Shown here: positions 1 through 16,242 of the stretch, piece by piece | How the letters are laid out: every line of letters starts with the position of its first letter | Numbering within the stretch: position 1 is the first letter of the stretch | From: Craterostigma plantagineum | Lineage: Eukaryota > Streptophyta > Magnoliopsida > Lamiales > Linderniaceae | Length of the DNA stretch: 64,000 nucleotides | Reading direction: 5' to 3' | Assembly (NCBI GenBank): GCA_027422505.1 | Contig: JAPQWV010000122.1 | Span: 62,001 to 126,000 of the forward strand | Position numbers and translations under genes: made by a program | Notes under the pieces: generated by a model | What the model was told of the DNA's origin: nothing | What the model saw: the letters and a program-made list of their open reading frames with translations, nothing else | The model's database searches: none

Positions 1-4038
<4,038 letters not shown>

Positions 4039-4654
4039 CCAATCGACTCCGCAAGTGCCCCTGTGCGCGACCTTCCGAGTATGCGTGAAAGTGACCGTTC
4101 GTGTTTTGAGACGTTCAATCGAATTTCAAGACCGCCGAAGCATTTGAATCGAAATGCAAGTTGGCGACTGTGTGTGCCGTGCCTATCTTCTGAAATAAAC
4201 AATACAAATGGAACAGCGAACCGTAGTTTGAATTTTAAAGAATTGGCCAAGCCCAAGCAGTCATTTTCATTTAAAAATAAAACGACATAAGAATTTCCTT
4301 ATTTGCCCTTTCTTGATTCTAAACAAGTAATCAATCATCCATGATTCCTTCCATTACATTACACCGTGTCGAATTTGAGCTGATGACCATATTTGCCCAC
4401 AATTACACATATTGAATTTGATTACAGAAATAAAAAATATATATATTACAAAAATATTGTATCCTTCACAATTTGTTTGGAGCTCCATACAGAGCCATCT
4501 CATTCTCATATCCCATCAGCACCAAGTTCATTACAGCAATCAGAGAATCCTCTTGTAACTTCATCCGTACATACACACACTTGTACATTCATTACATTGC
4601 GTGGTCAGAGTCCCTAACTAACCCCCAATTGCGAAAAAAACGTCCGCAGTTTCT
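4039..4654. other. Intergenic: TEBICHI promoter side / 3' side of membrane-protein gene
   Basis: About 600 bases between two minus-strand genes. It should hold the TEBICHI promoter and the 3' UTR of the upstream gene. Short frames here lack family features and I see no repeat or RNA gene. Confidence 0.4.
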
Positions 4655-5938
4655 TCACACTCTCTGACGGGCAATATTCGAATGATTCCCAATCGGAGCT
4701 TCCCGATAATCATCAGGCCCAACATCGTCTTCGTCATCAGAAGAAAGAAACGACGGGCCCATCCAAGCTTTGAAGCCCTCAGTGACACGCCTCTCCATTT
4801 CAGGCGTGACTTCAATGGGGTCGTTTGCTGCTTCGAGCATCTCTAGCCCCATGTTCCTGCTTGAAAGCTCGCCCTCGTCGGGGACTGAAGCTGCTCTTCT
4901 CCTGAGGAAGAAGGCGGTTCCTCCGTGGAGGACGACGAAGCCCCACGCCGCTATTTCGTAGCACCAAAACAGAGGCAGTGAGCAGCTGCTGCCGAGGGTG
5001 AGGAGTGTTGAGCCGAGGAGCAGTGAGAGGAGACCGAAGATGAGGGCAAACACTACGTTGAGTATGAATAAACAGCGGGCACCGCCTAGAAGTGATGAAG
5101 AGAAGAGAAATTGACCCCCCAAAAAAAAACGCATCTTGTTTGGAAGGTGACATGAAAATTGAAAGTACTCATAGGCTCAAGACTTGTATATTATCGAAAG
5201 CTATAAACGGAGCGTACCTCTTTTAGAAGAGCAGTAGTTGTTCTCTACCACTTTCAGGCATCCATGTCTTGCTGGAGCAGCATATGCAACTAGAATCCCT
5301 GCAAGACAAGTGTGTCATCATGTTAACAGCCATCAAAAGTTCATCATTTTTGCTCGCAATCTACTCAACAAAGCTCTTTTAATCTTGAGAAGCAATAGTC
5401 ACAAGCTATTAACTGAACAATTTGAGCTACAAACACAATCAAGGCAACAAAATAGATATCAAACTGATTCCTGAGAGGCCACGCATATTTTCCAACAAGA
5501 AATTGAGTAGGCAATCGACGATAATTTCAGAACAAATCTCACGGAATTCATACCAGCAACCAAATACACAGACGCAGCAACGCCAACCATCGCCGAAGGA
5601 AGAAACACCACCATCCAGTAATAATCCACCGTCTCTTGATCTGTCAACGCGAAAGCTCCAGACAATGAGTCCGAATCAGCCCCACCACTTCCCGTGAAAT
5701 TAACTGACAGAGGTTGAATCCTCGGATCGCGACAAAATGGGCGGTGGAGATTATCCGTCGAGAACACTATCTTCAAGCTGATCGCAGTGGAAACCGCGAC
5801 GGCGAGCACTACTACGGTTAGGGAAAACGCGATCAAAGGCTTCTGCAGCTTATTGAACGCCTTGTCCTCGTCTCTGAGCGACGAGTACTCGTGCTTCGGC
5901 ATGAATGCCTGACGCAAGGCATCGCCTATTATCGCCAT
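4655..5938 (-). CDS. Conserved plant transmembrane protein of unknown function (298 aa)
   Basis: Three exons (5554-5938, 5218-5298, 4655-5085) give an uninterrupted 298-residue protein. I chose the ATG at 5938 (MAIIGDALRQAF), not the frame start at 5965, because this opening is what I remember of plant homologues. Visible parts: a short N-terminal cytosolic segment (FMPKHEYSSLRDEDKA), a hydrophobic segment around residues 37-58, a loop with a conserved-looking FCRDPRIQPL stretch, a second segment near VVFLPSAMVGVAASVYLVAG, and two further hydrophobic blocks in exon 3. The tail is acidic (SSDDEDDVGPDD). Four membrane spans are likely. I recognise the family as conserved in plants but not its function. 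It is divergently arranged with the TOM1-like gene that starts at 6522. Confidence 0.75.
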
Positions 5939-6521
5939 TTTTCTGCCGTTTGAGCTCGACTTCACATGCGAAGTTCACCGAGCGATTCCTCTCCTTTGTG
6001 TTGATTGTAGGAGATTTGCAGGTTTCTGTCTATTGAGATTCAAGACTCGAGAGTGAAAAGCTTCGGTTAGGGTTGTTCAACTTCAACCGTTGGGTTGCTC
6101 GGTGAAAATATACGGTCATCAGATAAAAGCTGGAAAAGAAAAACGGGAAAATATATCCATTTGTGCGGATTATTACGTACGTTCCCATGTACGTTTTTCT
6201 ATTTCAAATAGACCTCACTAGTTATGTAATGTATATATTTACTACTCACAAGTCAACGATCTCCACCGTCCGGTCACAATAGTTGGCTACGCTACGCCAT
6301 ACTTAAATCATATTTTCCGAAATTTCCCCAAACAATCTTAGAAAGAGCTGATTGGTATAGATTACAGTAGAAACTATCGATCCGCTCCCCAGAGAGAGAG
6401 AGAGAGGGAAACTATCGACCCGCCCCCTTTCCTCTCTCCCACCTGAATCAGTCAATTATTCAATTAAAGATTGGTTTTTATTAATCATTGATCCAATCAG
6501 TTTCTGATTAGAGTTGTCAAG
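5939..6521. promoter_or_regulatory. Shared divergent promoter region between the membrane-protein gene and TOM1-like copy 1
   Basis: About 580 bases separate two divergent start codons. It contains a GA-rich run at 6392-6408 and CT-rich stretches typical of plant 5' UTRs. No clear TATA box was assigned. Confidence 0.35.
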
Positions 6522-9500
6522 ATGGTGAATTCGATGGTGGAAAGGGCGACTAGCGATATGCTGATCGGTCCTGATTGGGCTATGAATTTAGAGATCTGTG
6601 ATATCTGCAATCACGATCCTGCGTAATTGATTTTTCTATCTACTTTTCTCATACCTCTGTTGATTTTAATAACGCGGATTGTTCGATATACGTTTGATCA
6701 ATTGTTTTAAATCATTCAACTTCATACTTTCTTCTGTTTTTGCTTGTTCGTTAGCTTTAAATATTTGGTGATGATTATCATTGTTGTGGTGTATTAGGGT
6801 TTATGGGTAAGCAATCGACGAATGGTTCTGATCTTATGCCGCCATTCCATATTCTATATTTACGTTAGACTCCAAGTGAAGTATGCCATTTGTAATGGAT
6901 TAAGCAGAATTGAATAAACACATATTCCCTCGAAAAAGATGGATTAAGCCAATTTTTGTCATTTTATTAATCTTTTGATGTAAATATGGTTGCTTTATGT
7001 ATGATCCCCTATGTTTTGTATATTGGAACTCGCATTCTATTTTTTCATTTTGATCAGGCAAGCCAAGGATGTTGTGAAAGGTATAAAGAAGCGTCTTGGT
7101 AGCAAGAATTCGAAAGTTCAGCTTCTAGCCTTAACAGTAAGCTTTGCCGAACTACGCTAACACTTCACATTTTCCCAATCACCGCGTACTATTGTGATTT
7201 CAATTTCAGCAAGATACATACCTTTTTAGGGCTCATCGTGTTTCGTGAACATGGAGTTCAATATCTTCTTATTTCTTACAGATTAGTTTTCAAGTCTAAT
7301 TTTAAGTATATTTCTAGCTTTTAGAGACCATTGTGAAGAACTGCGGTGATATAGTCCACATGCATGTTGCTGAAAAAGAGCTTCCCCATGAGATGGTTCG
7401 AATTGTGAGGAAGAAGGTACTCTCCTTTGTTTAATGCTATAACCATTTAATGTGTTTCGTTTTATATATTCTATAATGTACATCTTTGTGGCTGCAGCCT
7501 GATGTTCATGTAAAGGAGAAGATACTGATTCTCATAGATACTTGGCAAGAAGCTTTCGGAGGACCAAGGGGAAGATATCCTCAGTTTTTGTCGCATATCA
7601 GGATTTACTGGTACGATGCTACTTATCATTTCATTGACATTGATCTTCTTCTTTGATTTTCCGTTTTACATGCATATCACAGCCGTTATCTGCAATCTTT
7701 TTCTTTCGTTTCTTCAGCGTCTTGGGGCAGTTTTTCCTCAGAGATCTGAAAGGTCGGCGCCAGTTTTAACTCCACCACAGTCACAACCTTTGTCCTCCTA
7801 TCCTCCAAATATTCCCAATGCTGAAGCCAGACCCAATGGAGCTGAATCTTCTGCAGAAGCTGAATTTCCAACTTTGAGGTGTGCATTAATATATTATGCA
7901 GGCCTTAGTGGTTTGAACTCATACCTCGATACTTTCTGAATGGGAAGCTGTATTTTTTGCCAGCTTGACTGAGCTGCAAAACGCACGTGGGATCATGGAT
8001 GTCCTCGCTGAAATGCTGAATGCTATAGACCCTGGTAACAAAGAGGTATGGTCGTCTCATAAGAGGATTTCAAGATACTTATCTTTCTACATATATTATA
8101 TGTATAATGCGTGTGTGTGTTTTGTGACAGGGAGTCAAGCAGGAGGTTATTGTCGACCTGGTTGAACAATGCCGTACATATAAGCAGAGAGTCGTACACC
8201 TTGTCAACTCAACTTCGTAAGGCCTTTTTTTTGCTTTTACTCACCTCGCCTTCTTGAATTAACCATTCATTCGTAATTTCTATGTTTCTAACCCTACCTT
8301 TTGTTTACGATTAAATACAATTTCTGATCTTCTCTCTTTTTTTCTGTTTCAGGGATGAATCATTATTATGCCAAGGATTAGCTTTAAATGACGACTTGCA
8401 GCGAGTGCTGGCTAAGCACGAATCACTTGCCTCTGGAACTACTCCCCGCCAGGTAGAGAAACCGAAACCTGAGCCAGGCCAAACCTCGGCTTCCGTTGAC
8501 GCGCCTCTCATCGACACTGGCGATAGCAAACAGTCAGACATAGGGTATGTGACGTAAATACTATACTTTCAAACCATGGTAATCCTCATAAGAAAATTGC
8601 TAATGCCATCAATCTTAATCGATGCGTTTAATGTCATATCCGCAGTTCTTCATCAAGTCCCAGTTTATACACCCAATTAGCTCTCCCTGCTCCTCCATTG
8701 GTCAATGGTAATTCGACAACTTCAACCAAGATTGATCTCTTGAGTGGAGACGATCTCAACGCATTGGCGCTCGTTCCCACGAGCCAGGCCCAGCCACCTA
8801 ACCCAGCTGCTTCAGATCAGAACGCCCTCGCCCTCATCGATGCCTTTCCCAAAGCAACAACCTCGGGCAGATAAACACTACACCAACTCAATTTCCCCAA
8901 CCAAACGTTCCTTCGCCGTCGCAGGCTTCTCCCTGGAATGGTCAAGTAAACCACGAACAGCATCCCGCCTCGCCAGTTTACCGTACATCCTCCTTACATT
9001 CCCTTTCTTTTCTGTCAATTTTTTCAGTTCAAAATCGTTCATTCGCTGTCTCTGTAATCTTTCTTGAGCATGGTTTTGGATGTGCGACTTATGTTTTGCT
9101 GCTGTCTACTCTTCTTATAGCTGCTGATCAAAGCAACGGAGCTCTGCCTCCTCCACCGTGGGAAGCTGAGCTCGACAATGCCCAATCTTCCATGGCCACT
9201 CAGCCGCAGCCATCGCCGAGCAGCTTCTATACGCCAGGCTACCAAATGACTCCTAACGAGCAAATGGCGAACAGTTCGGGTTTTTATCCCAATCATCCCA
9301 TGCAGAATTCATACGCCGGTGCTATGTATCCTCAGGCAATGCAACAACAGATGGGATATACTTATCCTCCTCAACAGATGTACGGAAACCAAGTTTCTGG
9401 GTATGGCTACGGCTATGGCTATGGTCAAACGCCTGCGCAAAATGCGCAAGCGAGCATCTCTGCTTTGTCGATTAGGGATGACGGTGCCTTGAAGAACTCG

Positions 9501-9611
9501 TCGTCTTCTATGCTGGCAAAGCCTTCGAAGCCTGAGGATAAGCTCTTTGGGGATCTTGTTGACATTTCGAAATTCAAAACTGGGAAAGCTACTACTCCAG
9601 GGAATATATGA
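6522..9611 (+). CDS. TOM1-like protein (VHS-GAT), tandem copy 1, with two frameshifts
   Basis: ESCRT-0-like ubiquitin adaptor for endosomal sorting of plasma-membrane cargo; the C-terminal GYGYG run and [12 protein letters not shown] tail suggest the TOL6/TOL9 group. Ten exons: 6522-6622, 7058-7136, 7318-7416, 7498-7610, 7718-7878, 7964-8045, 8131-8216, 8353-8544, 8646-8982, 9121-9611. VHS domain spans exons 1-4 (starts [14 protein letters not shown], includes [11 protein letters not shown]); GAT domain spans exons 6-8 ([17 protein letters not shown]). Compared with copy 2, exon 4 is one base short (113 versus 114 nt, near 7588-7592), which breaks the VHS end. Exon 9 is 37 bases shorter, with a frame change near 8848-8851 and a TAA at 8872. 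All splice sites are intact. It is therefore either a recent pseudogene or carries assembly indels. Confidence 0.8.
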
Positions 9612-10758
9612 AGAGTGAAAACCTTAGCTTGTTTAGAGACACTCCCTTTTCGATTTTTATTTTATTTTTGTGTGTGGGTGTTTGCTGTTTTAGACTTTCG
9701 TTATGTGTTTGTGTCACTTGATCATTCCTTCATCTTGCTGATTTTTAAATACGACTGTTTTTGCTTTTGATTGTATATCTGATTGGTGTAAATTTTCCCT
9801 TGAAAATAAAAAGTAAGGTAGCGACGGCAGACTTAAAGCAACATTCGATTTATACTAAAATTAGTATTAGTTGGAGTGTTGAAAGTTTAGTATTATATCT
9901 TCTATTTAGCTGACGGCATGGAACTCTTGCTGAGAGAATAATCAAATCTGAATTGTTTTTACCAAACAATAGCAAGTGCTAACCAATTGATAAGTTTCTG
10001 ATATTTTGCTTAGTTTATACAATGTGTGAAGTCATCGGTTGCCTCAGCCACCGGCCTAAAGAAGCCGACGTGGCCCACCAATTGTCCTAAACCACTTAAC
10101 CTTTTATTTTTTTTTTAACGTAAATACCCATTTGCATAAAAAACATATAATTCAGTATCCTGTCAGTATTTTTTATATAGAATAAATTTTTGCAAATAGG
10201 TACTCGATCCGTCGTAGGTACGTCATATGACACATTTAGGTACCTATAGCAACATATTTTGGTACGTAATACATTGAGAAAATTGTATGTCATATGTAAT
10301 ACATTAAGGTACCATATGGAAACCGTATAGGATACCGTACAAATGCGTGACGTGGTACGCAATACACATATAAAAAGGTACGGAGAAAATTTGTACAAAC
10401 GGTAAAACAGGTACCTATCCGTAAAAATTTATGACAGAGTTATTTGTAAATTTTTTATTCAATTGAGTATTTTTCTATAAATTCACTAACCTCTATTTAT
10501 ATATATATATATATATTTATTTTATTTTGTCACATATGAAACAATACCCGGAATCTCTTGTTTATTATCTTTATACTAAAAAACACCCGAATTTAATTAA
10601 ATTTTTTCCAAAAATATTTCCAAACCATTCGATCGGACAACCCCAAGAGAGTTGGTTGAAGCCTTTCGTCATTTCTCACCTGAGTAATCATCCAACAACG
10701 GCGTAAAGTTCTGTGGTCAGTGTTTGCTGCTATTTGTTTCTGATAGAAAGTCATCAAG
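9612..10758. other. Spacer between the two TOM1-like copies
   Basis: AT-rich 1.15 kb holding the 3' UTR of copy 1 and the promoter of copy 2. It contains an imperfect inverted-repeat element (10182-10432) and a short TA repeat (10499-10515). No coding frame is supported. Confidence 0.45.
10182..10432. repeat. Imperfect inverted-repeat (MITE-like) element
   Basis: Left arm 10182-10206 and the reverse complement of 10408-10432 both read ATAAATTTTT, then a short variable stretch, then ATAGGTAC. The interior repeats GGTAC-type words. No target duplication could be assigned, so the borders are uncertain. Confidence 0.4.
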
Positions 10759-13700
10759 ATGGTGAATTCCATGGTGGAAAGAGCGACTAGCGATATGCTG
10801 ATCGGTCCTGATTGGGCTATGAACTTGGAGATCTGTGATATCTGCAACCGCGATCCTGCGTAAGTAGCCTTTTCGAATAACTGGTGTAAAAATGAAGTAT
10901 AACTTCTTGTATCAATAGATGGTTTTTAGAACTTAGTTTGAGCTTCATCTTTTCTTCTATTGCTGCTTGCTTCTTCTTTTTTTTTTTTTCCGTAGTAAGT
11001 TCTTTTTTATTGAAGAGACTCGTGGTCGTGATTCTCGAGCTGCATCAGGGTTTATTACTGAGGAAAGGTTCTGCTTGGGTGTAGTATTGCAGTTTCAGTT
11101 GGATAATATACTAATTTTGGTATTTGTTATTAATTGATTATAAAAACGACTTTTAACGTAATTATTCTCTGTTTATAGGGGAGTGCTTTTGTAATTGTAA
11201 CTGCTGTATTTATATGTCCCTGTGTTTTGCATTAGATTGGAGCTCTACTTGATAATTTGTTATGGTTTTGATCTTCTCACATCCATTTGTTCTTTGGACC
11301 AGACAAGCGAAGGATGTTGTGAAAGGTATAAAGAAGCGTCTTGGTAGCAGAAATTCGAAAGTCCAGCTTCTAGCATTAACGGTAAGCTTTACAAGCAGCT
11401 ATTGTAACACTTTGCTCTTATCACGTAATATTTTGATTTAAATTCGTCCATAAGATCAACTATTCTCACTGGGTGCCTCATTTGGGTTACTAATAGGACG
11501 ATTATTTTTTTTGGATGTTTACCTTCCTCGAAGCTCTCTTCCTATTGCCTGAATCTGGAGCTCCCATTCATCTGATTGAAAGCATTTTGTCTGGATTAGT
11601 TCCTAATTGAGTTTTTAATTATCTCCTTAGCTTTTAGAGACCATTGTGAAGAACTGTGGAGATATGGTCCACTTTCATGTTGCTGAGAAAGTACCTGAAA
11701 GCCCTTGTACTTGATCGATCTACCTCGTGCCATGGTTCGAATTGTGAAAAAGAAGGTGCTATGTTCTGTTCTTTATGATGCTATAACAACCATTTGATTT
11801 ATTTCTTTCATATGTTTAATAATACAGCAGTTTATTGGTGCAGCCTGATGTTCATGTAAAGGAGAAGATACTGATTCTAATTGATACTTGGCAAGAAGCT
11901 TTCGGAGGACCAAGGGGCAGATGTCCTCAATTTTTCGCTGCATATCAGGATTTGTTGGTATAATAACATATCACTTCTTTCATTTTCTTGGCATTGATCT
12001 TCTTCTTTGATGTTCAGTTTTATGCATATCACACCCAGTATCTCTGTAATCTATTTCTTTTTGTTTTCTCAGCGTCTTGGGGTAGTTTTTCCTCAGAGAT
12101 CTGAATCGTCGGCACCAGTTTTAACTCCACCACAATCCCAACCTTTGCCCTCCTATCCTCCAAATATTCCCAATCCTGAAGGCAGATCCAATGGAGCTGA
12201 ATCTTCTGCAGAAGCTGAATTTCCTACTTTGAGGTGTGCATTTACTACATGCTTAATAGTTTTGCAGTCATACATCCGATACGTGTTTCTTCATGACTGA
12301 ATTTTTCGTCAGCTTGAATGAACTCGAAAATGCTCGTGGGTTAGTGGATGTCCTCACTGAAATGCTGAATGCGATAGATCCTGGTAATAAAGAGGTATGA
12401 TCATATCATGAGGAAACTTCCATTGAGTGGCTTGATTTTTCAAAATACATATCTCCCTCTCCCTTCCTATCTCTCTATCTATCTAATTGTATATATAATG
12501 TGCATGTTTTTTTCTGTTTTGTTTTTCCTTTCGTCTGGTGGTGGTGGCTGTCGTAGCAGGGAGTCAAGCAGGATGTTATTGTCGATCTGGTGGAACAGTG
12601 TCGTACTTACAAGCAAAGAGTCGTACATCTTGTCAACTCAACGTCGTAAGGCCTCTTTATGCTTTCATTACTCATTTCTGGCTTTTTATGCTAACCTGTC
12701 CACAACTCAGATTTTGTTTCGTATCATAAGTATAATTCGTGGTCTTTGACGTAGGGATGAATCATTGTTATGCCAAGGATTATCTCTAAACGATGACTTG
12801 CAGCGTGTGCTAGCTAAGCACGATTCGCTCGCCACTACTACTGCTTCCGTTCTAGTAGAGAAATCAAAACCCGAACCAGCCCAATCCTCTGTTGCTGCCC
12901 CCGCCCCTCTCATCGACACAGCTGATAACAAACAGTCAGACAAAGGGTATATATAATACCACTCCAGTCTTAATACTACGATAATACTGTGCGCAATCAC
13001 TAAGTTCGCGCACTTCAATCAACGTGTGTTTTTACAGGTCTTCATCAACTCCCAGCTTATACACACAATTATCTCTCCCTGCCCCTCCATTAGCTAACGG
13101 TCACTCAACAACTTCCACGAATCCCAACCCTAATATCGATCTCTTGAGTGGAGACGATCTCAACGCATTGGCCCTCGTCCCCGTGAGCCAGGGTCAGCAA
13201 CCAAGTCCCGTCCCATCTGAGCAGAACGCCCTCGCTCTCATCGATATGTTTCCTCAAAGCAACAACAATCAACCGTCAAATCCCCTCGGGCAGACCAACA
13301 CTACGCCAACTCAACTTCCCCAACCAAACATTTCCCCACCGCAGCCTTCTTCCTGGAATGGCCAAGCTAACCACCACCAGCAGCAGCAGCTCCCGCCGTC
13401 GCCAGTTTACCGTACGCTCTTCTCCTATACCCTTTCCTTTCAGTTGAATACAGTTTATTATCTGTCTCTAAAATCTTCCCTGAGCAATGACTTAAATGTT
13501 CTGCTTTTTTCCTACAGCTGCCCAAAGCAACGACGCACTACCTCCTCCACCGTGGGAAGCTGAGCTCGACAACGCCCAATCTTCCATGACCACTCAGGCC
13601 CAGCCATCGCCAAACGGCATATATAATGCGGGACTATACTCACAGCCAAATAACGGTACCCATATGATGGCATCGAACAATTCAGCCTTTCCAGGCAACC

Positions 13701-14059
13701 AAATGGCTGGGTTTTATCCTAATCATCATCAGCACATGCAAAATTCATTTCCCGGCGCTATGTATCCTCATATGATGCAACATGGGCAGCAAATGGGATA
13801 TGCTTATCCTCCTCAGCAGATGTATGGAAATCAAATGCCTGGGTATGGCTATGGCTATGGCTATGGTTATGGTCAATCGCCGGCGCAAAATGCACAAGCG
13901 AGCATCTCAGCGTTGTCGATTAGGGACAATGGTGCTTCGAAGAATTCGTCTTCGTCTTCTATGGCTCAGCAGAAGCCTGAGGATAAGCTGTTTGGAGATC
14001 TTGTTGACATTTCTAAGTTCAAGGGAGGAAAAGCTACTACTACTCCAGGGAATATTTGA
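10759..14059 (+). CDS. TOM1-like protein (VHS-GAT), tandem copy 2, with a 26-bp insertion in exon 3
   Basis: Same ten-exon structure as copy 1: 10759-10859, 11303-11381, 11631-11755, 11844-11957, 12073-12233, 12313-12394, 12560-12645, 12755-12946, 13038-13411, 13518-14059. Exons 1, 2 and 5-8 have exactly the same lengths as copy 1, and several introns still align, so the pair is a tandem duplication. VHS domain in exons 1-4, GAT in exons 6-8, then a Pro/Gln/Asn-rich tail with a GYGYGYGYG run and [16 protein letters not shown]. Exon 3 is 125 nt instead of 99: an extra 26 bases (about 11691-11716) sit inside the VHS domain after VAEK, shifting the frame and adding a TGA at once. The remaining exons are open, including the two places damaged in copy 1. 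Confidence 0.8.
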
Positions 14060-14267
14060 AGACGTGCTTACCTTCTTCGCCTGCTAATTTAAATGCATAT
14101 TTCTTATCCTTGTAATTAGTGTGTGTACACTACGCACTCTTATTTTGTAACCATATGTCGAGCAAACATTTATTTTTCCAATAGTTCTATTGTACTTTTT
14201 CCGTGCTGAAAAAAGGGTACATTTATGGCAAAAAAATGTATAAATACGATGAGAAGGTGATAAATAA
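14060..14267. other. 3' UTR and spacer downstream of TOM1-like copy 2
   Basis: AT-rich sequence leading to the foldback element at 14268. Nothing else recognised. Confidence 0.3.
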
Positions 14268-14796
14268 GGAGAACCACACTTTTGGTCCCCAATGTCTGGG
14301 AACATGGGCGTTTTCGATTCCATATGTTTCGAGGTAATACTTTTAGTTCTCCATGTTACCGTTTTGAACGGTTTTCATCCCTCGATTAATTTAATTGCTT
14401 AACTTAGACAAAATTTAACATATGAGAGCTCATGATCTCCTTTTACTCTACGTAAAACATCATAACACATCTTCTTCGATTTGGACGCAGAGGAACATGA
14501 TTATATATCACATTTTGGAATTGATCGGCAACCTTGAAAATGAGTTACATATAATACGTAATGCTGCTCACGTGCGTTTTGGTTGAAGAAGATGATGATG
14601 ATTCATGATGTGCTAAGTCCAGTTTAAGGAGATCATGTGCTCCTAAGTGTTAAATTCCATCTAAATTAGCGACTAAATTAATCGAGGGATCAAAATCGTC
14701 CAAAAACAGTAACATTGAGAACTAAAAGTGTTATCACGGAACAGGGGACCGAAAACGCCCATGGCCCAAACATTGAGACAAAAAATGTCGTTCGCC
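14268..14796. mobile_element. Foldback MITE with long terminal inverted repeats (Mutator-like)
   Basis: The left arm from 14268 and the reverse complement of the right arm ending at 14796 align over roughly 200 bases. Shared blocks include ATGGGCGTTTTCG, ACTTTTAGTTCTC, ATCCCTCGATTAATTTA and CATGATCTCCTT. The element is about 529 bp and almost wholly palindromic, with no coding capacity. Flanks share ATAAATA but not as a clean duplication. Long inverted repeats fit a MULE-type non-autonomous element; the superfamily is inferred. Confidence 0.7.
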
Positions 14797-15118
14797 CTAA
14801 TAAATATCTTGAAAAATGAAACGGACCTTGCGCTGGGCCGCACAAAATTCATTGAAAGGTAACAAAAGAGGAGCTGAAGGATTGGAAAAGTAAACAAGAG
14901 AACGGTGCTACAAAATTGCCATCTAATCAATTGAGCAACTGATTGCAGGCGAGGCGAGCTTGTTGCTCTTCTGATCTCTGAAAGGTTGTAAATTTCTTTC
15001 GATTTAGTTCTCCTGGTTTTCTGATATTTGAGGATCAGGATCTAAGATGTTGCTGATTGCAGGTTTTTGCTGTTCTTAGCTGATCATTTGACGTCGATTG
15101 TTGTCGCTGCTGGGAGAA
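14797..15118. promoter_or_regulatory. PEX4 promoter and 5' leader
   Basis: About 320 bases between the foldback element and the PEX4 start codon, probably holding the transcription start and a 5' UTR. No sharp motif assigned. Confidence 0.3.
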
Positions 15119-16242
15119 ATGCAGGTTAGTGTTTTTTTCTTTTTCTCTCTTGGAATTTATTGTCGATGTTTTGTTCTGCGAGCTTAGCAGCCATCGGTCG
15201 GCTTGTAGATGAACTTCATCGTTCAGTCCGTATTTATTGGGATTTCGCTCTAATTAAACTTGATGATATGGAAATAGGCGTCGAGAGCTAGACTTTTCAA
15301 AGAATACAAGGAAGTGCAAAGAGAGAAAGTTGCCGACCCAGATATTCAGCTGGTTTGTGATGAATCAAACATATTCAAGTGGACTGCCCTTATAAAAGTA
15401 AATTTTTAGGTTTGAGTATGCTATTTCCAATCAGATTTCTTGTAAGGCATCGTCATTTGGTTGTTCGTTTCTGCAATGTATCCAGGGACCATCAGAGACC
15501 CCTTATGAAGGTGGGGTTTTCCAGCTTGCTTTTTCTGTCCCCGATCAATACCCTCTGCAGCCTCCACAAGTTCGGTTCTTAACCAAAATCTTCCATCCAA
15601 ATGTTCATTTCAAGGTAATGGTATTCCCAGCACTTAGGCCTTTTACTTTCGATCCAAATGTAGTAAACCTCAAAATTGAAGTATTCTTTACTACGTTGCC
15701 ACTGACATAATTCACGTCGACATTACTTTTGAAGGCATGAATCCCTCTTCCGTTCACAAAAAACTTTTGAGGATGAAGCTGAAATATGTGATCAATTTCA
15801 CGAGATTTGCACAATGACTGTATAGTTTGAGGTACCCTTACTACATATATGCTTGCAGACGGGTGAGATCTGCCTTGACATTTTGAAGAATGCTTGGAGC
15901 CCAGCTTGGACATTGCAATCAGTTTGCAGGGCGATAATCGCGTTGATGGGTCACCCAGAGCCTGATAGCCCATTGAACTGCGATTCTGGTATGTTTAATT
16001 ACAGCAAATGTCCTCGGCCTTTCCTTCCGTAATCGTATTGTTAATCACTCTCTCTCTCTCAATGTCTCCACTGTTACAGAAACACTTTATCACACATCTG
16101 TATGTTTACAAATGCTGCATGTGACATATATGAAGTTCACTCTTTCTGTATAGGCAATCTTCTCCGATCGGGTGATACGAGGGGTTACCAATCCATGGCC
16201 AGAATGTATACAAGACTTGCAGCCACGCCCAAGAAAGGATAA
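15119..16242 (+). CDS. PEX4: PEX4 peroxisomal ubiquitin-conjugating enzyme E2
   Basis: Peroxin-4 (UBC21), anchored at the peroxisome membrane through PEX22, ubiquitinates the import receptor PEX5 for recycling. Five exons (15119-15124, 15278-15397, 15486-15614, 15859-15988, 16154-16242) give 157 residues, the length I recall for Arabidopsis PEX4, with near-identical sequence. The first exon is only ATG-CAG. UBC fold markers: [15 protein letters not shown] (HPN motif), active-site Cys90 in TGEICLDIL, and the C-terminal [13 protein letters not shown]. No lesions. Exon 1 opens the family's [12 protein letters not shown] start. Confidence 0.95.

Noticed and set aside
11631..11755. An alternative splice in TOM1-like copy 2 exon 3 (donor AAA|GTACCT) that would bypass the insertion
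   Set aside because: It would join exon 4 in frame but delete part of the VHS domain; no evidence for use, and the original donor at 11756 is intact.
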